Both the position numbers and the translations under genes were made by a program. Shown here in pieces: positions 18,161-28,588 of a stretch of 64,000 nt of DNA (within the stretch, counting starts at the first letter, position 1; each line of letters begins with the position of its first letter). Origin of the DNA: Planctomycetota bacterium (GTDB lineage: Bacteria > Planctomycetota > Planctomycetia > Pirellulales > UBA1268); the NCBI GenBank assembly GCA_003669605.1, contig QWOP01000036.1:62001-126000 (forward strand), given 5' to 3'. The notes below the pieces were generated by a model. It searched no databases and had not been told where the DNA came from. It was given only the letters and a program-made list of their open reading frames with translations.

Positions 18161-19459
18161 ATGAACACCTGCCGGATGACTGGCTTGGCGATCGGGGTGG
18201 TGCTCTGGGGCTCTCTGCCGGGAGGGTGGTTCCCGGGAGCCTGGGTCGGCCCCGCCGTCCGGGCCGCGGAGGCCCTGTCCCAGCAGCCTCGGCTGCAGTT
18301 TTTCAACCGCTCCCCAGAACCGGCCGATGTGCTGTGGATCGACGCCGACGGCAGGAGGACGGTGGTGGGACGAGTCGCCCCCGGCGCAAACACCATTGTT
18401 GACACGACTCTCGGTCATCGCTTCGCCGTGGTCGGTCACTCCAGCGGCAGCGAAGAATCGGTGACGGCAACGGTCCCGGTGCAGGCCTTCGTGTTCCGGC
18501 CACCGGCCGCTGATCAGCTGCCAGCCGCAGAAGAGAACGGTGGAGAAGGAACTGTGATCCCGCCACCGGCGCGCCTCAAGGTCGACCCGTTCCATACGAA
18601 ATACACCAGCGCCGGAGGGTTTCCCATCGTCGCCTCGGCGCGCGTCAACGACCACGCCCTCCTGGAGGCGGCATACCTTGTCAATCAATTGCTGGCTGCG
18701 AGGCCCGATGTCCGTCAGGCATTAGTGGACTCGGGAACGCGACTGTGCGTCATCGGCCACGACGAATTCACCACCGATCTTCCTGAGTTCGCGTTTCTCG
18801 CCGATGCCCCGCTGGCCGATTTCCCCGGGCTCTCCCCCCGCGACTTCTGGGATGCGCGGGCCCGTGGCACTGGAGGAAGCGACACCGATCCCTACTCCTC
18901 CTGCGGCGAAGAGAATCTGCTGGGCTTCGAAGGGGATCCCTATGCAGCCGAGTGCATCCTGATCCACGAGTTTGCGCATGCGATCCATCTCCGTGGCATG
19001 GCCAACGTCGATCCCACCTTCGACGGACGGGTGAGGGCGGCGTATGAATCTGCCATGCAGGCGGGGCTGTGGCGGGGGAAGTACGCCTCCGTCAACCATC
19101 ACGAATACTTTGCCGAAGGGGTGCAGAGTTGGTTCGACGACAACCGCTTCAACGACCACGACCATAATCACGTTCACCTCCGTCACCAGTTGCTGGAATA
19201 CGATCCCGGCTTGGCGGCACTGTGCCGCGAGGTGTTCGGCGACACCGAACTCTCCTACACCAAGCCAGCCGCCCGACTCACCGCTCACTTGGCAGACTAT
19301 GATCCGGCAACTGCTCCGCGGTTTCAGTGGCCCGAGCGTCTGGAGGAGGCGAAACGGGCGATCCGCCGGCACGCCGAGGAACGGTCGCGGCCGGCCGCTG
19401 CAGACTCTCCGTCCACCGCCGATCCATCCCCCGACGACGCGCAGGGGCCACGACCATGA
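18161..19459 (+). CDS. Secreted zinc metalloprotease with N-terminal pVHL-like beta domain
   Basis: Exported protein of 432 residues. A signal peptide (1 to about 36, ending VRAA) is followed by residues 44-112, which align without gaps to the beta domain of human von Hippel-Lindau protein: FFNRSP, VLWIDADG, PG, and GH at 85-86. The main domain holds the zinc site HEFAH (269-273) in CILIHEFAHAIHLRG, with a downstream acidic helix EYFAEGVQSWF supplying a likely third ligand (E315 or E319), a gluzincin-like layout. The C-terminal 35 residues are a low-complexity Ala/Pro/Asp tail. The stop overlaps the AAA+ gene start (ATGA). Start ATG is preceded by GGAGA. Protease activity is inferred from the motif; substrate unknown. 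Confidence 0.85.
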   Translation: MNTCRMTGLAIGVVLWGSLPGGWFPGAWVGPAVRAAEALSQQPRLQFFNRSPEPADVLWIDADGRRTVVGRVAPGANTIVDTTLGHRFAVVGHSSGSEESVTATVPVQAFVFRPPAADQLPAAEENGGEGTVIPPPARLKVDPFHTKYTSAGGFPIVASARVNDHALLEAAYLVNQLLAARPDVRQALVDSGTRLCVIGHDEFTTDLPEFAFLADAPLADFPGLSPRDFWDARARGTGGSDTDPYSSCGEENLLGFEGDPYAAECILIHEFAHAIHLRGMANVDPTFDGRVRAAYESAMQAGLWRGKYASVNHHEYFAEGVQSWFDDNRFNDHDHNHVHLRHQLLEYDPGLAALCREVFGDTELSYTKPAARLTAHLADYDPATAPRFQWPERLEEAKRAIRRHAEERSRPAAADSPSTADPSPDDAQGPRP

Positions 19460-20820
19460 CGCCCTCCGATTCCGCGGCTCCCCAGACCGGCAAGACTCCG
19501 CCGCCAGCAACTTGCCGGACGGTTGACGAGATCCTCGCCACCGCCAGCGAAGACGGCCGAGCCACGCTCAAACTGCTCGGCGAACTGGTGGGGAACGAGC
19601 CGGTGTCAGTCGCCACCCCTGCCCAGTTCGCCACGCGCCAGCTGCGTCTCGACCCGCTCTCCCTGGCGAGCACCCGCTACACCGGCCCGTCGACATCGCT
19701 CTCCATCCTCGGCAATCTCCTCCGCTTGGAGCTGGAGAAACATGGCGATTCGGTCGTCATCGGGTCTCCCGGCGATGGTCTCCCCCCCACTTGGTCGCAG
19801 CTCGATCTCGGGCTCGACCAGCGGGGGGAATCGAGGCAATTGACGGTACCGGGCCGCCTCGTCGCCCACTTCCCCGCCGGCACACTGGCCGCTGCGCCGC
19901 TGTGCGTGCTGATCGACGACCGTCACTGGTCGCGGGAGTTTGCCATCCTCTCCGCCACCGCCGACAAAGGGGTCGCAGAGACACTCCTGGCATCCTTCCG
20001 CGCGCGGATGAAGTCGAGCGACAATCCGCTCCGTGGCCGGGTCCTCCAGGCAAGTCTCAACGAGGGTTGCATCCGGGTCGGAGTCTCACCGGCAATCGAC
20101 AGCCGGCGGGAGGGGCTGATCCTCCCCGACGAGCTGTGGCGTGAGATTGACGTCTTCCTCGCCGCCGCCACCTCCCGTCGCGAACTCCTCCGCTCGCTCG
20201 GCCTGGGCACCAACCGCGGCCTCCTCGTCGCCGGGCCGCCGGGCGTCGGCAAGACGCATCTGGTGCGCGTGATCGCCGCCAGCCTCGTCGGGCAATACAC
20301 CACGATCCTCGCCGACGCCAACTCCATGCGGCACGCGCTGGCCGACCTCTACGCCGAGTCGGACACCTTCGGGCCGACGCTCGTCGTCCTCGACGACATT
20401 GATCTGGTCCTCGGCCACCGCGACTCTGGCGGCGACAACACCGCTCTGGCCGACTTCCTCGCCACGCTCGACGGCGTCCGCCAGCGTGAGGACGTACTCA
20501 CCATCGCCACGACCAACGATCCCAAGTCGCTCGATCCGGCGGCGCAGCGATCAAGCCGCTTCGACATGATCGTTGCGCTACCGATGCCCGACGCCGTGAC
20601 GCGAACGCGGATCCTCGGCCGCCACCTCGAACCGCTCGGGCTGGCCATCGATCTCCACGCCATGGCCGAGCACCTTGAGGGGGCCACCGGCGCCGATGTC
20701 CGCGAGGTGGTCCGTCGGGCGATCCTCGAGCACGGCGGCTCGTTCACGTCGGAACAGCTCGCCGACATCGCCCTCTCCGGAAGGTGGCGGGCGAACGTCA
20801 ACCGGCGGAAGTACCTGTGA
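19456..20820 (+). CDS. AAA+ ATPase with an uncharacterised N-terminal domain
   Basis: Cytoplasmic ATPase of 454 residues with no signal peptide or membrane segment. Residues 1-225 form an alpha/beta domain I do not recognise. Residues 240-454 are a classical AAA module: Walker A GPPGVGKTH (260-268), Walker B LVVLDDID (309-316), sensor-1 TTND (352-355, N354), arginine fingers in QRSSRFD (R365 and R368), and a lid ending GATGADVREVVRRAI. The second Walker B acid is Asp rather than the usual Glu, which may slow hydrolysis. ATG 19456 overlaps the protease stop (ATGA), so the two are probably made together although one is exported and the other is not. Likely role is protein remodelling; target unknown. 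Confidence 0.85.
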   Translation: MTPSDSAAPQTGKTPPPATCRTVDEILATASEDGRATLKLLGELVGNEPVSVATPAQFATRQLRLDPLSLASTRYTGPSTSLSILGNLLRLELEKHGDSVVIGSPGDGLPPTWSQLDLGLDQRGESRQLTVPGRLVAHFPAGTLAAAPLCVLIDDRHWSREFAILSATADKGVAETLLASFRARMKSSDNPLRGRVLQASLNEGCIRVGVSPAIDSRREGLILPDELWREIDVFLAAATSRRELLRSLGLGTNRGLLVAGPPGVGKTHLVRVIAASLVGQYTTILADANSMRHALADLYAESDTFGPTLVVLDDIDLVLGHRDSGGDNTALADFLATLDGVRQREDVLTIATTNDPKSLDPAAQRSSRFDMIVALPMPDAVTRTRILGRHLEPLGLAIDLHAMAEHLEGATGADVREVVRRAILEHGGSFTSEQLADIALSGRWRANVNRRKYL

Positions 20821-20845
20821 AAGGAAGGGGCTTGCAGTTCCTCTG

Positions 20846-21181
20846 CTACCCCAGTTCCCGCAGGTAGTCGAGCGTGTAGATCCCGCTTGAGTGGCCGTCC
20901 GAAAACTCGATGCCGTAGGCATATTGCCCCACCGGCTTCATGCCGGCGATCGACAGCGGCACCAGTTCCTGGGGCGAAAGCACCTGCAACAGTCCCTTCG
21001 GCTTTGGCGCCGCGCGTTCCTCGCGACAAGTGGCGCACGGACACGCCTGACGGAGGAGCCGTGGCGAATAGGCACTGCGAACGCCATCGCTCCAGCCGAT
21101 CTCCACGCCGCCGTCGGGAAGACGCCGGATCGACTCCGGGTGGGCGGCGGCGGATGGCTTGCCTGACATCGGTTCGCTCAT
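20846..21181 (-). CDS. DUF971 (gamma-butyrobetaine hydroxylase-like N-terminal domain) protein
   Basis: Small cytoplasmic protein of 111 residues. It consists of one DUF971 module: IRRLPDGGVEIGWSDGVRSAYSPRLLRQAC, a metal-binding CPCATC, and the closing GQYAYGIEFSDGHSSGIYTLDYLREL. The same fold forms the zinc-binding N-terminal domain of gamma-butyrobetaine hydroxylase, and stand-alone forms are often found beside or fused to Mrp-type iron-sulfur carriers. Here it follows the CoA ligase gene with an ATGA overlap, making it the last gene of a three-gene minus-strand operon. A specific role cannot be deduced. Confidence 0.85.
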   Translation of the reverse strand: MSEPMSGKPSAAAHPESIRRLPDGGVEIGWSDGVRSAYSPRLLRQACPCATCREERAAPKPKGLLQVLSPQELVPLSIAGMKPVGQYAYGIEFSDGHSSGIYTLDYLRELG

Positions 21182-22479
21182 GCATGAGTCCTTGGGTGTT
21201 CACCACGATCACTGCGGCGGTCGACGATCCGCCTCCCCTTCCCCTCGAAGCGTGGCAGGCTCCCCGCTGACACTGCCGTGACCCCCACGCGCAGGCCCAG
21301 TCGGACCGCCAATTCCCGGGCCACGCGGGCCGGGTCGTCGCGCTGATCCTCGATCTCGAGGGCGAGTTCGTCGAGGCTCTCTCGGGAAAAAACGGTCAGT
21401 CGGTACTCGGCCACCTCGGGAAAACCACGGATGATACCGTCGATGGCAGCGGGGAAGATGTTGACGCCGCGGACGACGAGCATGTCGTCGGCGCGACCCA
21501 GGATCCCCCCTTCCAGACGTACCCAGGGGCTTTCGCCGGCGGCGATCTCGTCACTCGTCGGCCAAGCCGGCCGCACCAGATCGCCGGTCCGGTAGCGGAT
21601 CACCGGTGCGCCACAGCGTCCGAGGGTGGTCAGCACCAGTTCCGACACCTCCCCCGGGGCGGCAGGGCGACCGGTGTCGATGGCGATGAATTCGGGATGG
21701 AACCACGGCTCGAGGACCTCAACTCCGCGGCCCTGCCGGTCCCCCACCCCCCACGGCCCGACTTCGCTCGCTCCCGCGTGATCGAGCACATCAGCACCCC
21801 AAGCAGCGGCAATGCGGGCCCGGACAGAAGGGATCGAGCCGCCCGGTTCACCGGCCACAATCACCTGACGGATCGGTAGCGAGGGGAGATGAATGCCGTT
21901 TTCAGTAGCCACCTCCGCCAGATGGAGGGCATAACTCGGCGTGGCGAGCAGAACGGTGGCCGACAGGCTCCTGGCCATCTCCAGCCGGGCCAGCGTCGAC
22001 ATGCCACCGGTGGGGATGGCCATCGCCCCACGGGCCAGCACCCCTTCAAAACCGCTCCAGAAGCCAAGGAATGGGCCAAACGAAGAGGCCACGAGCACTC
22101 GGTCGCCGGGCCCGACCGCGGCCCGGCCAAGGATCTCCCGCCAGCAATCCATCCACCACACCCAATCGGCGGCGGTGTCGAACACCGGCAACGGCCGTCC
22201 CCGGGTGCCGCTGGTCTGGTGGCAGCGGACGTAGTTCTCAGTCGCGTACGTCAGATTGGCCGGCCGGCCACTCGCCGCAGCCCCGGCGACCAGATCCTCT
22301 TTGAGCGTGAAGGGCCAGTGAACAAGGTCAGCGAACGATTCGATCGCCAGATCGCGCCCAGCGAATTTGGCAGCGTAGAGCGTGTTGCCAGGCAGGATCG
22401 CCGACAGAAGCGCGCGGAGGCGTTCGAGCTTGAGCCTGTCGAGTCTGGAACGGGAGAGAGCGTGGCTGGCAGAATCCAT
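21178..22479 (-). CDS. Phenylacetate-CoA ligase-like adenylate-forming enzyme
   Basis: Cytoplasmic acyl-CoA ligase of the PaaK group, 433 residues, the usual size. The ATP-binding P-loop is HQTSGTRGRP, with a conserved acidic adenylation region DHAGASEVGPWGV and YRTGDLV; the C-terminal part EGGILGRADDMLVVRGVNIFP and later KG pair belong to the mobile domain with the catalytic lysine near the end (RFEGKGRRIVDR). The reaction would be carboxylate + ATP + CoA to acyl-CoA; the acid may not be phenylacetate because no paa genes are nearby. ATG 22479 fits the family N-terminus; a longer open frame runs into the PEGA gene. It lies 37 bases after that gene and overlaps the DUF971 gene. Confidence 0.85.
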   Translation of the reverse strand: MDSASHALSRSRLDRLKLERLRALLSAILPGNTLYAAKFAGRDLAIESFADLVHWPFTLKEDLVAGAAASGRPANLTYATENYVRCHQTSGTRGRPLPVFDTAADWVWWMDCWREILGRAAVGPGDRVLVASSFGPFLGFWSGFEGVLARGAMAIPTGGMSTLARLEMARSLSATVLLATPSYALHLAEVATENGIHLPSLPIRQVIVAGEPGGSIPSVRARIAAAWGADVLDHAGASEVGPWGVGDRQGRGVEVLEPWFHPEFIAIDTGRPAAPGEVSELVLTTLGRCGAPVIRYRTGDLVRPAWPTSDEIAAGESPWVRLEGGILGRADDMLVVRGVNIFPAAIDGIIRGFPEVAEYRLTVFSRESLDELALEIEDQRDDPARVARELAVRLGLRVGVTAVSAGSLPRFEGKGRRIVDRRSDRGEHPRTHA

Positions 22480-22516
22480 CCCAGCATTATTGCCTGCTGA
22501 CGAGGACCGGGGGCAA

Positions 22517-23092
22517 TCAGAACCCCGCCGGAGCCCCGAGGCTGGGAATCCCCTGGGCTGGAGCGTTTTGCAGCGGTGGCTGGAGCGCGGCTCCGGGATA
22601 CTGCAGCGGCCCCGGCGGCGACGACGACGGGCTCGGCCGCGGTGCCGGACTGGGAGGGAGAATCGGCAGACTTCCGGCAGCCACCCGCGCCTGTTGGGCC
22701 CGGGCGATGACGGACTCTGGGGGGGCGGAATCGGCCGGCGCCATCGCCAGGTCGACGACTCGCTCATCGCGGATCTCTGCCGGCCAGAGATTCTCCGCGA
22801 CAAAATCGAGCGGAAAGACCTCATACCAGGGGATCGGGAACGGTTGGCGGACCGTGAGCGTCTCGTAGCCGTCCTTCACCAGACGGATCTTGCGGGTGCC
22901 GTAGTAAGTGAAATCGGTCGACACCGGCGTGGTGCCGATCTGATAATCGTCGACATACACCAGCGCCCCCGGCGGGTTGGAGCGGATTGTCATTCGCCGC
23001 TGCACGCAGCCGGCCGCCGGCACGATCGTGGCGGCCGCCACCAGCAGAACCAGGGTCTTTCGCGAGAATCGCCTTGGAAGAAGGGCTGCCAT
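22517..23092 (-). CDS. PEGA-domain lipoprotein
   Basis: Envelope lipoprotein of 191 residues: signal with lipobox AAGC (Cys29), then one PEGA repeat at about 33-80 (MTIRSNPPGALVYVDDYQIG, TPVSTDFTYYGTRKIRLVKDGYETL). PEGA modules are short beta-sandwiches found on surface-associated proteins, often binding wall or exopolysaccharide. The segment up to about 120 is conserved-looking and unique (PIPWYEVFPLDFVAENLWP); the last 70 residues are Pro/Ser/Ala-rich low complexity. It is the first gene of a minus-strand operon and divergent from the PP2C gene, with 168 bases between starts. Function beyond envelope location is unknown. Confidence 0.85.
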   Translation of the reverse strand: MAALLPRRFSRKTLVLLVAAATIVPAAGCVQRRMTIRSNPPGALVYVDDYQIGTTPVSTDFTYYGTRKIRLVKDGYETLTVRQPFPIPWYEVFPLDFVAENLWPAEIRDERVVDLAMAPADSAPPESVIARAQQARVAAGSLPILPPSPAPRPSPSSSPPGPLQYPGAALQPPLQNAPAQGIPSLGAPAGF

Positions 23093-23260
23093 GCCGGGAG
23101 ACTAGGGATGGAGCCCGGCTGACGCCAGACCAGACCCAACCTCTTTCCCCCGGGCCGGATGCGTCTCGCGGGAGCGGTGGCCGACCGCTAGAATCGCCAC
23201 CCGTTGCGGCCTGGGCTTTCGCCGCCGCTCTCGAGGCATCCTCCAAGAGGCTTTCCAAGC

Positions 23261-24613
23261 GTGGGAAACGGTACGAGCCTCGTGTACTGCGAACGCACCG
23301 ATATCGGTCGCCGCCGTGCCAACAACCAAGACTCGAAGGCGGTGCTCGCCCCGGTCACCTCCCATCAATTCCGCAGCCGCGGATGGCTGTTCCTCGTTGC
23401 CGACGGCATGGGGGCGCACGCCGCGGGCGAACTGGCCAGCGCCATCGCCGCCGAGCAGGTGCCGCTGATTTACGAGAAGACCTCACAGCGATCTCCCCCG
23501 CTGGCGTTGCGGCGGGGAATCGAGCAGGTGAACGCCGAAATCCACCACCGTGGTGAGAGCCAGCCGGAGTTTCGTGGTATGGGGACGACCTGTACCACAC
23601 TCGTCCTCCTTCCCCGCGGAGCCCTGACGGGCCACGTCGGCGACAGCCGGGCCTACCGTCTCCGCGGCACAAAGCTCGAGCAACTCACCCGCGATCATTC
23701 CCTGGTCTGGGAACTGCAAAGCGCTGGCGGACTGTCGAGGGAACAGGCCGAGGGCTCAGCACCAAAGAACATCATCACCCGATCGATGGGCCCCCACGCC
23801 CGGGTCGACGTCGACATGGAGGGCCCCTTCAAGGTCGAGGAGGGGGATGTGTTCCTCCTCTGCAGTGACGGACTCTCCGGCCAGGTCGCCGACGAAGAGA
23901 TCGGCCTGCTGATCAAGGAACTGCCCCCTCGCGAGGCGTGCGCGGCGCTGATCGGCCTGGCGCTGGTACGGGGGGCACCGGATAATGTCACCGTGATCGT
24001 AGCGCGGGCGGGCCCCGAGGAGGTTTCGGGACACGTCGCCGGCGACCCCCCCTGGACGCTCGACGACGATGCCCCGCCTGCCGGTCCGGCGGGACTCCCT
24101 TGGAGCCGACTGGGAATCTCGGCGGCAAGTTTCCTGGTGGCGCTGCTTGTCAGTCCCTGGAGCGATCTCACCAAGGGTGCCTCAGATATCGTGCAGACGG
24201 TGGCCACCGTGGCCAGTGCTGCGGCCCTGCTGCTCGCCCTGGGGATGCTGCTGTCTGCTTTCCTCGGCTTCCTCATGCCCGGTTTTCCCGGCATGCCCGG
24301 CAGCGACACCGGACCGCTCTCCGCCGGAGGCCGGCTGGGACGCGGACCGTACCGGAGTTACGACTGCACACCGCGGCAGGCACTTCTCGACGGCATCATC
24401 GCCAGTCTCGAATCGGCCGCTGACGGCCTTCCCCCGCCCGACTGCGAGAGGATGCTGGCCATCGCCGCCCGCGCCCGTCGCAACGCCGCCACCGGAGGAT
24501 TCCACGAGGCCGCGACCGCCGCCGCGGAGGCGATCGCCATCTATTCCCGTTCCGTGGAAGAGGCCCGTTCCGGCGACACCCATGGCCGCGGCAGCAGTCC
24601 CTCCCCGGCCTGA
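23261..24613 (+). CDS. Membrane-anchored PP2C-type serine/threonine phosphatase
   Basis: Protein of 450 residues with a cytoplasmic PP2C (Stp1-like) catalytic domain over residues 5-240. Metal-binding motifs in order: TDIGRRRANNQDS, FLVADGMGAHAAGE (Ala replaces the second Gly of the common GMGGH), GHVGDSRAYRLR, LCSDGLSG and DNVTVIVA. Two hydrophobic segments (about 285-305 and 318-345) follow, then a helical Ala-rich C-terminal domain of about 90 residues. The start is GTG 23261, preceded by AGAGG and matching the PP2C N-terminus; an upstream open extension is discarded. It would reverse Hanks-type kinase phosphorylation; no kinase gene is in the window. Eight bases separate it from the LptF-like gene. 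Confidence 0.9.
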   Translation: MGNGTSLVYCERTDIGRRRANNQDSKAVLAPVTSHQFRSRGWLFLVADGMGAHAAGELASAIAAEQVPLIYEKTSQRSPPLALRRGIEQVNAEIHHRGESQPEFRGMGTTCTTLVLLPRGALTGHVGDSRAYRLRGTKLEQLTRDHSLVWELQSAGGLSREQAEGSAPKNIITRSMGPHARVDVDMEGPFKVEEGDVFLLCSDGLSGQVADEEIGLLIKELPPREACAALIGLALVRGAPDNVTVIVARAGPEEVSGHVAGDPPWTLDDDAPPAGPAGLPWSRLGISAASFLVALLVSPWSDLTKGASDIVQTVATVASAAALLLALGMLLSAFLGFLMPGFPGMPGSDTGPLSAGGRLGRGPYRSYDCTPRQALLDGIIASLESAADGLPPPDCERMLAIAARARRNAATGGFHEAATAAAEAIAIYSRSVEEARSGDTHGRGSSPSPA

Positions 24614-24621
24614 TCCCCACC

Positions 24622-25803
24622 ATGAAGATCATCTCCCGCTACGTCTTGGTGGAACTGCTGCAGGTGTTCCTGGTAGCGCTGTCGGCATTGACGCTCTTCA
24701 TGCTCGTGGTGGGTTTGGTGAAGGAAGCCCAGCAACAGGGGTTGGGGCTGATGCAAATCCTCGCCTTGGTTCCCTACGTCCTTCCCGAGGCGATGCGGTT
24801 CGCGGTGCCGGGGACGATGCTTTTCGCCGTGGCCAGTGTGTTCGGAAGGATGTCGGCCACCAACGAGATCACGGCGCTCAAGGCCGCTGGCATCTCGCCG
24901 ATGGCGGCGATCTGGCCGGCGATTGGGTTGGCGGTGGTCGTGAGTTTCGTGTCGGTATGGCTCAACGATGTGGCGGTGTCGTGGGGCCGTGATGGCGTCC
25001 GCCGTGTGATCGTGTCGAGTGTCGAGGAAATTATCTACGGCCGCCTCCGCCAGCACCGCTCCTACAGTGCCCCGCAGATCTCCATCAACGTCAAGAGTGT
25101 TGAAGGTCACAAACTCATCCGCCCCACGCTCTCCTACCAGCCCCCCACCGGGGCGCCGATCACCATCTCAGCAGCCGAGGCAGAGATGAACGCTGACCCC
25201 GTCGGCGGCAAACTGACGATCATCTGCCGCAACGGCTCGCTTCATATGGGGGACGTCAAGGCGGTGTTTCCTGATGAGTGGACTCGCGACATCCCACTCG
25301 ATGCGGTGAGCCGGAAAGGGGTCGCTTCGACGAGCCCTTCTGAGATCGCGATGGCCGATTTCCCCAAGGCGCGGGCGGAACAGATCAAACGCATCAACCA
25401 ATACGAGCAACTCGCGGCCGCCAAGACCGCGATGGCGATTCTCGGTGGACGGATGGAGATGACCGTGCCGCACGTCGTTGAAGGCGAACGTCAGGCTGCA
25501 AAACTCGAAGAGGCGCGGCTGCGCCGGATCGTGATGGAGCCTTGGAGGAGGTGGGCTAACGGCTTCAGTTGCCTGTGCTTCGTGCTCGTCGGCGCCCCGA
25601 TGGCGATCCGCATGCGGAACGCCGACTTCCTCACCAGTTTCTTCCTCTGCTTCCTCCCGATCCTCCTTGTCTACTACCCCGTTTTCATGCTCGGCGTCTC
25701 GCAGGCCAAGAGCGGCTCGGTGCCTCCACTGGCGGTGTGGACCGGTAATCTGCTGGTCACGCTGTGGGGGCTGTGGCTGCTGCGCCGCGTGATCCGCACC
25801 TAA
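24622..25803 (+). CDS. LptF/LptG-family permease
   Basis: Inner-membrane protein of the YjgP/YjgQ family, 393 residues. Three hydrophobic segments near the N-terminus (about 10-35, 50-75, 93-115) precede a periplasmic beta-rich region (about 130-300), and three more segments follow at about 310-390, the standard LptF/G layout. [49 protein letters not shown] (coupling helix) and the final GLWLLRRVI are family hallmarks. In Gram-negative bacteria an LptF-LptG heterodimer extracts lipopolysaccharide for export; only one copy is here, so its partner is elsewhere or it works as a homodimer. An LptD-like gene lies about 15 kb to the right. Confidence 0.88.
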   Translation: MKIISRYVLVELLQVFLVALSALTLFMLVVGLVKEAQQQGLGLMQILALVPYVLPEAMRFAVPGTMLFAVASVFGRMSATNEITALKAAGISPMAAIWPAIGLAVVVSFVSVWLNDVAVSWGRDGVRRVIVSSVEEIIYGRLRQHRSYSAPQISINVKSVEGHKLIRPTLSYQPPTGAPITISAAEAEMNADPVGGKLTIICRNGSLHMGDVKAVFPDEWTRDIPLDAVSRKGVASTSPSEIAMADFPKARAEQIKRINQYEQLAAAKTAMAILGGRMEMTVPHVVEGERQAAKLEEARLRRIVMEPWRRWANGFSCLCFVLVGAPMAIRMRNADFLTSFFLCFLPILLVYYPVFMLGVSQAKSGSVPPLAVWTGNLLVTLWGLWLLRRVIRT

Positions 25804-25880
25804 CTGCCCGCTCGCGACCGCCTCGTGCAGGCTGTGCCGACAGTGTCTCCACGGCCTGTTCACTGTCCCAGGAGTTCTCC

Positions 25881-26881
<1,001 letters not shown>

Positions 26882-26882
<1 letters not shown>

Positions 26883-28465
26883 TGCCCACCCCTTCCTTCC
26901 GCCACATCCGGTGTCTGCTGCTGCACATCGGCTGCTCCTCCACGCTGGTCGTGGGATTGATGGCGTTGAGTTGGCTACCAGCCCGGCCGGTGATGGCCGA
27001 GCGACCGGCCCCCGACCCCGCCGCTGTGGAGCAGGAATGGCGGGGCACGCTTGCAGCACTCAGTCGCCGCGCGACCCTCGCTGGCAACGAGCGATTGGCA
27101 ACGCTGATCGATGCCTGGGAAATCGCGGAACCGGCCGACCGGCAGTTGGTGTTCACCATTCCCCCCCGCCAGGAGACACCCGACTGGATCGAGGGGGATG
27201 CACAGGGACTGTGGGACGATTTTCTCGCCGCCCGGCGTCGGCACGCCGAGACCACGTTCCTCCGGGCTCAGGAGGCTGCTCGGGAACACGACCGGCCCCG
27301 GTCGCGGGACGAGGAAAACGCAGCCCTCAACGCCGCTCCACAGCCTCTGTCGCGGCAGGGAGCGGAGGCCATCCGATTGCTGTACCGGGTGCTCCGTGAC
27401 GATCCCGATCATTCCCGGGCCCGCGCCGCCGGGAATTGGGTGAAACGCAACGACGTCTGGGTGTGGCCGGCGGTGGCCCGGCGACTCGACAAGGGGGAGG
27501 AATTCGATGCCGCGTTCGGATGGCTGCCCCGTGGCCGATTGGCCCGCTACCGGGAGGGCGAACGATACGAGTCGGGCCGATGGCTGTCGGCTGCCGAAGA
27601 TGACTCCCGACCGCGGCGGATCGACCGTGGGTGGCGCACCGAGAGTGATCACTGGCGGATCCGGTCCACGGCGACCCCCGCTGCCGCCGCGGCCTTGGCT
27701 GTGCGCTTGGAGGAATCGCTGGTCATCTGGCGGCAAGTGTTCGGCGCATATGCGTGGGAACCTGCCGAACTGGAGAAGCGGTTCGAGGGGCGCGGCCGGA
27801 TGCCACTCCGCGATCCGTTCGCCGCCAATCTCTTGGCCAGCCACGACGACTATGTCAACGAGGTGACGAAGTTCGAACCGGCAGCACACCGCAGCGACGC
27901 GATCTACTGGACGCCAACGCACACGGCATGGTTTGCCGTCACTCCCGACGAGGACGGCTCCGAGACCACCGTCCAGACGCGGACGATCCTCCACGAGGGT
28001 GCCCATCAGTTCTTCGCCGAGGCCCGGACCACTAGCCCGCTGGCGGGGGAACGCTGCGGGTTCTGGGCCATAGAGGCCGCCGCCTGTTATCTGGAGAGCG
28101 CTGTGCCAGCGCCGTTCGGGTGGACGGTGGGGGGGCCAGACGCCGGGCGGGTGCCTGCCGCCCGCGAGCGGTTGATGACCGACGGCTTCTTTATCCCCCT
28201 TGAGGAACTCGCGGGCTTGGGCCGCAAGGAACTCCAAGCGGACGAGCGGTTGCCGCAGATCTACAGCCAGATCGCCGGGCTGTCAGACTTCTTTATCAAC
28301 GCCCAAGGGGGCCGCTACCGCGAAGCATTCGTCGAGTACCTCGAACGGATCTACACCGGAGCCGCCTCACCAGACACCCTCGAGCGGCTCTGCCGGCGCT
28401 CGTATGACGAACTGGATGAGGAATACCACCGGCATCTGGCTGGCGGTGGGAAAAGTCGTCCATGA
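26882..28465 (+). CDS. Secreted HExxH zincin of the peptidase MA/DUF1570 type
   Basis: Exported protein of 527 residues with a signal peptide (1-39, ending VMA). The middle part (about 50-260) is helical and Arg/Glu-rich with a conserved-looking NWVKRNDVWVWPAVARRLD. The zinc site is HEGAH (371-375) in RTILHEGAHQFF, with a later acidic helix FWAIEAAACYLE (E398) as candidate third ligand. The layout resembles DUF1570-type or peptidase-MA proteins common in planctomycetes; this family placement is tentative. Start ATG 26882 overlaps the preceding stop. Substrate unknown. Confidence 0.75.
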
Positions 28466-28588
28466 TCTTTTTCACTTGGAAAACCGGCAATTTTCTCCCC
28501 TGCTCCAGACTCGCGACCGCCTCGTACAACTCGTTTTGGCAGTGGATCAAAAGCCTGCTGGCACGGTGACGGCCGCCGCCGCCCCTCG

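Noticed and set aside
26975-28237. 420-codon minus-strand open frame opposite the secreted zincin
   Set aside because: The plus strand has a signal peptide, HExxH site and start coupled to the previous stop; the antisense product has no recognisable feature.
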